From assembly GCA_035293765.1 (NCBI GenBank), contig DATGMF010000025.1, positions 96,505-160,504 of the forward strand: 64,000 bases of DNA, read 5' to 3'. The translations under genes were made by a program, and so were the position numbers. Positions 60,749 through 64,000 of this stretch are shown piece by piece. Origin of the DNA: DASRHT01 sp035293765. GTDB taxonomy: Bacteria > Chloroflexota > Ktedonobacteria > Ktedonobacterales > Ktedonobacteraceae. The notes beneath the pieces are model-generated. The model made no database searches. It had not been told where the DNA came from and saw only the letters and a program-made list of their open reading frames with translations. Every line of letters starts with the position of its first letter. Positions within the stretch are counted from its first letter, which is position 1.

Positions 60749-61603
60749 ATGGAAGCAATAGGCGCACCCCAGAACGCTCCTATTTTTGGCATCGATTTCA
60801 CCAGCGCGCCGAGCGGGAGGAAACAGATCGTCTGCTCTCAGGGTCAATTAAATGACAATGTCCTGACGATGCAGACCTGCCTTTTTCTGACGAGTTTAGA
60901 GCAATTTGAAGCTTTCCTGGCTCAGGATGGCCCCTGGCTTGCAGCGCTTGATTTTCCCTTTGGACAGCCCCATCGGCTCCTTTTGCAACTTGGCTGGCCT
61001 GAGGCATGGGAAGATTATGTCTGGCTCATTGCTCAAATAGGAAAGAGAGCATTTGAGCAAGTACTGGCTAACTACTGTGAGGGCAAACCAATAGGGGACA
61101 AACTGCATTTGCGCGCAACGGATATCGCTGCCGGAGCGCGTAGCCCTATGATGATGCAGCGAGTGCCGGTGGGGAAGATGTTTTTTGAAGGGGCATCACG
61201 ACTGCTAGCTGCACCGGTGAGCGTTTTGCCATGCCGTCCTCTGCTGAGCAATCGTATAGCAGTTGAAGGTTATCCCGCCTTGATTGCCCGCCGCTGGATC
61301 GGCTCTCGCTCGTATAAAAGTGACGAGCGCAGAAAGCAAACAGCAGAACAGCTAGCAGCGCGGCGAAGCCTAGTGCAGGCACTAACTTCAGATGAACTGG
61401 CTACCGTATACGGTATGAAGGTAGTGATAGATGATAAAATGATCGGCGCCTCGATAGAAGATCCGATGGGAGATGTGCTAGATGCTGTTCTCTGCGCGCT
61501 TCAGGCGGCCTGGGCCTATACACAACGGGACAATGGCTATGGCATCCCGCCTGGGCATGAGTTTGAAGGCTGGATTGCTGACCCTCAGTTGAGACCAATC
61601 TAA
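60749..61603 (+). CDS. DUF429 protein (predicted RNase H-fold)
   Basis: A 284-residue protein of the DUF429 group, which has an RNase H-like fold and no known function. FGIDFTSAPSGRKQIV carries the first acidic residue, LAALDFPFG a second, and DPMGDVLDAVLCALQAAWA the C-terminal acidic cluster. It starts 28 bases after the GTPase stop, which suggests co-transcription, but a functional link is not evident. Confidence 0.75.
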   Translation: MEAIGAPQNAPIFGIDFTSAPSGRKQIVCSQGQLNDNVLTMQTCLFLTSLEQFEAFLAQDGPWLAALDFPFGQPHRLLLQLGWPEAWEDYVWLIAQIGKRAFEQVLANYCEGKPIGDKLHLRATDIAAGARSPMMMQRVPVGKMFFEGASRLLAAPVSVLPCRPLLSNRIAVEGYPALIARRWIGSRSYKSDERRKQTAEQLAARRSLVQALTSDELATVYGMKVVIDDKMIGASIEDPMGDVLDAVLCALQAAWAYTQRDNGYGIPPGHEFEGWIADPQLRPI

Positions 61604-61615
61604 CACGCTATGGCA

Positions 61616-62539
61616 TTAGATCAAGACCCAGGCGATACCGATCAGCATGATAATGCCACCAATGATCGCCGTTGCTGAGGGAATTTCATGCAATAGTAAT
61701 ATCCCCAGGAGAACTCCCGTCGTCACCTCCTGCGTCGCAATCAGGTTTGCATAGGTGGCGTGGACATGACGGATAGCAGCATTGTAAAGGGTATGTCCCA
61801 GGCCGAGTGGGAAGACGCCAAGCGCGACAACCGCTCCCACCGCTGCGAGCGGATAAGTGTGCTGGAACGCGAAATAGAGCGTGAGTGGTAGCAACCATAA
61901 CGCGGCCAGACCATAGACGTTGGTGGTATAGCGGAACAAGGGATGGCGAGCTCGTTCTCCGCGTCCGGCAACGGAATAAATGCCGAAGCAGAGAGCCGAG
62001 AGGAGAGCCAGGCCATCACCCAGGATCATACATTGCCCATTGAGAGAGCAAGAGGTGTAGCGTGGTTCAAAGCCCACCAGAATAGCCAGCCCGACGATTG
62101 TCACTCCAATGCCCAGATATTTTCTTATAGCCAGAGGTTCTCTTAATATGAAAACCGAGAAGAGGGTGACAAAGATGGGAGAGGTATAGACGATTGCGAG
62201 CGCGTGGGCAATCGTCGTGAAGCTCAGTGAGGCAATATAAAATAGAAAGTGGAGGGCAGTAACGAGGCCGTAGAAAAGGAAGCGCGGGAGTTCCTGACGC
62301 TTGAGCCAGAGAGATTGGCGGGTGAGTAGTCCCATCATTGCGACGAGGACAGTAGCGACTGCGAGTCGCCAGAAAGCTATTTCGATAGAGGTAAATGGTT
62401 GCGACCAGCGGATGAAAATCGGGCTGGTCGCGAAAAAGAAGACTGCGATGCAGACATATAGGAGTCCATGTTTTGATTGTGAGCCTGGCGGGGAGTCTGG
62501 GGTTGATGAAGCCTGCGCTCCCGCGAGATCTTGTTTCAT
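61616..62539 (-). CDS. EamA/DMT family transporter
   Basis: A 307-residue membrane protein with ten helices in two EamA repeats (SPIFIRWSQPFTSIEIAFWRLAVA and the second starting DGLALLSALCFGIYSVAGR). Drug/metabolite transporters of this kind export amino acids or other small metabolites; the substrate here is unknown. The ATG at 62539 lies just after the stop of the upstream gene and is preferred over an ATG at 62563 that would overlap it. It converges on the DUF429 gene. Confidence 0.88.
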   Translation of the reverse strand: MKQDLAGAQASSTPDSPPGSQSKHGLLYVCIAVFFFATSPIFIRWSQPFTSIEIAFWRLAVATVLVAMMGLLTRQSLWLKRQELPRFLFYGLVTALHFLFYIASLSFTTIAHALAIVYTSPIFVTLFSVFILREPLAIRKYLGIGVTIVGLAILVGFEPRYTSCSLNGQCMILGDGLALLSALCFGIYSVAGRGERARHPLFRYTTNVYGLAALWLLPLTLYFAFQHTYPLAAVGAVVALGVFPLGLGHTLYNAAIRHVHATYANLIATQEVTTGVLLGILLLHEIPSATAIIGGIIMLIGIAWVLI

Positions 62540-62549
62540 ACTGTTTCCA

Positions 62550-62996
62550 TTAACTGATCGCATACAGGTGGGTGTGCCTGTAATTATCTGTCACTTCGCT
62601 TGTTGCGTTCATTCCTGCCAGTGCCAGCGACGCAGAAAGGCGTACCGGGCGTGGGATGTGGGGATTGAGCGATAGTTTTTGAAGCTGGGGAATGGTTGCA
62701 CGCTCATCCAATAATGTCAGGAGCCATACAACGGCGTGGCGCTCAGATTGGTCGTCGCGCTGGAGCGAGCGTACAAGTTGCGTTGAGAATTGCTCGCCAA
62801 AAAAGGCGACATTAAAATGCAGGGATTGTAAAATTTCGCTGGTCGTGACAGCGTTGCAGCTTGACAAGCGAATCAGTTCATTGATCTTTTGGCGAAGTTG
62901 CCTGCGAGACTCAAGCTCTACAACGTTCCGTCTGAGTACGGTGTTCGCGTTGGTACCGTTTTCTGAAAGGAACAGCCTGGCGTCCCATTTTTCCAT
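62550..62996 (-). CDS. small helical hypothetical protein
   Basis: A 148-residue soluble protein, largely helical. The region SERHAVVWLLTLLDERATIPQLQKLSLNPHIPRPVRLSASLALAGM resembles a single HEAT/PBS-lyase repeat pair. No other domain is recognised. The ATG at 62996 has AAAGG about nine bases upstream. Its stop precedes the EamA start by ten bases, so the two are one operon. Confidence 0.65.
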   Translation of the reverse strand: MEKWDARLFLSENGTNANTVLRRNVVELESRRQLRQKINELIRLSSCNAVTTSEILQSLHFNVAFFGEQFSTQLVRSLQRDDQSERHAVVWLLTLLDERATIPQLQKLSLNPHIPRPVRLSASLALAGMNATSEVTDNYRHTHLYAIS

Positions 62997-63059
62997 CAAG
63001 ATATGCCTTTCTGGAGTTATTATGTAGCTCCGCTACAGTGTTGAAGCAACACACTTTCC

Positions 63060-63527
63060 CTATTGAATTAAATCTGAGAAGACCTCCTGACGGGTTTTTA
63101 GCATGTGCAACAGGGCCTGCAATCCAGCCTCCGCTCCATGCCGTTGCCTTTCAGTAAGTATTGTTGAGGAGGCGAACTCATCTTCATCCAGGATAAGATG
63201 GTTGCCTTCTGGATTCACCCATACATCTAGCATCAGGTCAATTTGTTCGATACGGTCATCGAATATTATTGCGGGTTCTGTGATATTGCAATACCACCCT
63301 TTACGAGTGCCAGCAGCATCCGCAATATCAAAGACGTTGAACCACCGATTTGTGTAGTAATATTCAATAAAGCGGTCTCCCGGCTCAAAGCGCGTATACC
63401 CTAGATCCCGCACAGGATTGGTCCAGCTAGCCTGGAGAACGACCCCGTGAGGTAAATGCTTGATAATCGTTCCCTGGTAACGAAGTTGAGCACTGCCTTG
63501 CGGGTCTTGCTTGATGACTGTGATCAT
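63060..63527 (-). CDS. DUF402 family protein
   Basis: A 155-residue protein with the DUF402 core: TRFEPGDRFIEYYYTNRWFNVFDIAD, KGWYCNITEPAIIFDDRIEQIDLMLDVWVNPEG and ILDEDEF. Family members include nucleoside tri- and diphosphatases, with the acidic residues binding magnesium. It is a lone gene upstream of the small HEAT-like protein on the same strand. A catalytic role as a nucleotide phosphatase is likely but not certain. Confidence 0.85.
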   Translation of the reverse strand: MITVIKQDPQGSAQLRYQGTIIKHLPHGVVLQASWTNPVRDLGYTRFEPGDRFIEYYYTNRWFNVFDIADAAGTRKGWYCNITEPAIIFDDRIEQIDLMLDVWVNPEGNHLILDEDEFASSTILTERQRHGAEAGLQALLHMLKTRQEVFSDLIQ

Positions 63528-63651
63528 AAAATTCCAGACGAAGATACGTTACACTACAAAGCAAACACAGTATAGTGTATCGCAAATCATCGCCGCTAGC
63601 AAATTTTAGAGGCCCCCCACTTTTGTGGTCGGCCCTGCCTGCGCTAAGAGT

Positions 63652-64000
63652 TTATGGGTTCATCTTAGAAAGGTGTTCCTTTGCCTCCTGTTCATTGGCG
63701 GCCAGGCTAACATTGAGCAAAAGGCTCTTGAATTGTTCAGGATCATTAAGGATTTTGCCTCGCTCTTCCGCTAATTGTGCTAGAGCTGGAAAACGAGCCT
63801 GGATCAGAGAGAGCAACATCCAGCGGTGCCGTTGCATCTCTTGCTCCATCGCCTCTTGCATACCTTGTTTCAGTCCTTCCTCTCGTCCTTCCACCAGCGC
63901 CTTCTCCCGCCACTCGCGAAAGACCCAGGACTCGGCGAGAAGCTCTTCCAACATGAAAAACCTCCTTTTCAACCACTCATGCTCGTCACGCTCTTCAAAA
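63652..64000 (-). CDS. C-terminal part of an Rpn-like/PD-(D/E)XK transposase-type protein (partial)
   Basis: The reading frame stays open to the window edge, so the 5' part lies outside. The visible 115 residues are charged and helical: LKRRFFMLEELLAESWVFREWREKALVEGREEGLKQGMQEA, then LIQARFPAL and a C-terminal ALAANEQEA-like tail. This is the usual end of Rpn-type recombination-promoting nucleases and related proteins common in Ktedonobacteria and cyanobacteria. AAGGAGG six bases before an internal ATG at 63954 means a separate short gene is also possible. The nuclease core cannot be checked here. Confidence 0.55.
   Translation of the reverse strand, partial: FEERDEHEWLKRRFFMLEELLAESWVFREWREKALVEGREEGLKQGMQEAMEQEMQRHRWMLLSLIQARFPALAQLAEERGKILNDPEQFKSLLLNVSLAANEQEAKEHLSKMNP

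Overview
The window looks like a piece of chromosome from a filamentous, spore-forming Chloroflexota of the Ktedonobacterales type. This is inferred from gene content and moderate GC, not proven. Supporting signs are a large membrane-anchored NACHT/HEAT protein, many GT-C and GT2 glycosyltransferases, a Roadblock/MglA GTPase module, a YsnF-type stress protein, and short GTAGGGG...CCCCTAC palindromes scattered between and inside genes. No rRNA, tRNA, CRISPR array, phage or complete insertion sequence was found.

Left part (0-26 kb). A NACHT/HEAT protein is followed by a leftward cluster (cytochrome b, molybdopterin enzyme, four-cluster ferredoxin, Rieske protein, small membrane protein). It is divergent from a NarK nitrate transporter, so it is probably an unusual membrane-linked nitrate reductase. 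Next come a GT-C mannosyltransferase-like protein, a beta-propeller/APS kinase/ATP sulfurylase operon, a secreted lysozyme-like protein, ArsC, a cytidylate-kinase-like protein, a response-regulator/kinase hybrid with a damaged ATP site, a CtpE-like P-type ATPase, a YsnF stress protein, an M20 peptidase and an Mrp ATPase.

Middle (26.6-46 kb). A rightward ebo cluster (eboD, a small protein, eboB, eboE, eboC, eboF) is followed by a GT-C transferase. It converges on a nine-gene leftward operon: an adenylation-PCP didomain with an exact leucine code, a P450, a thioesterase with a cysteine nucleophile, a DPM-like GT2, a NodB deacetylase, three further GT2 enzymes and a Wzx-like flippase. The likeliest reading is synthesis of beta-hydroxyleucine on a carrier protein, coupled to assembly and export of a glycan or glycolipid. 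Together with the ebo export genes this is the most promising candidate for an undescribed system.

Right part (46.9-64 kb). This holds a complete oligopeptide-type ABC importer, a VKOR with an anchored two-cysteine neighbour, an ABC-2 exporter, two small membrane proteins, IMP dehydrogenase, two Roadblock proteins with an MglA-like GTPase, DUF429, EamA and DUF402 proteins, and a partial Rpn-like gene at the edge.

Two repeat signals stand out. A 132-bp MITE-like element has 12-bp terminal inverted repeats and perfect 9-bp target duplications. The GTAGGGG-type repeats supply stop codons, C-termini or in-frame insertions to several genes of the 27-42 kb region.
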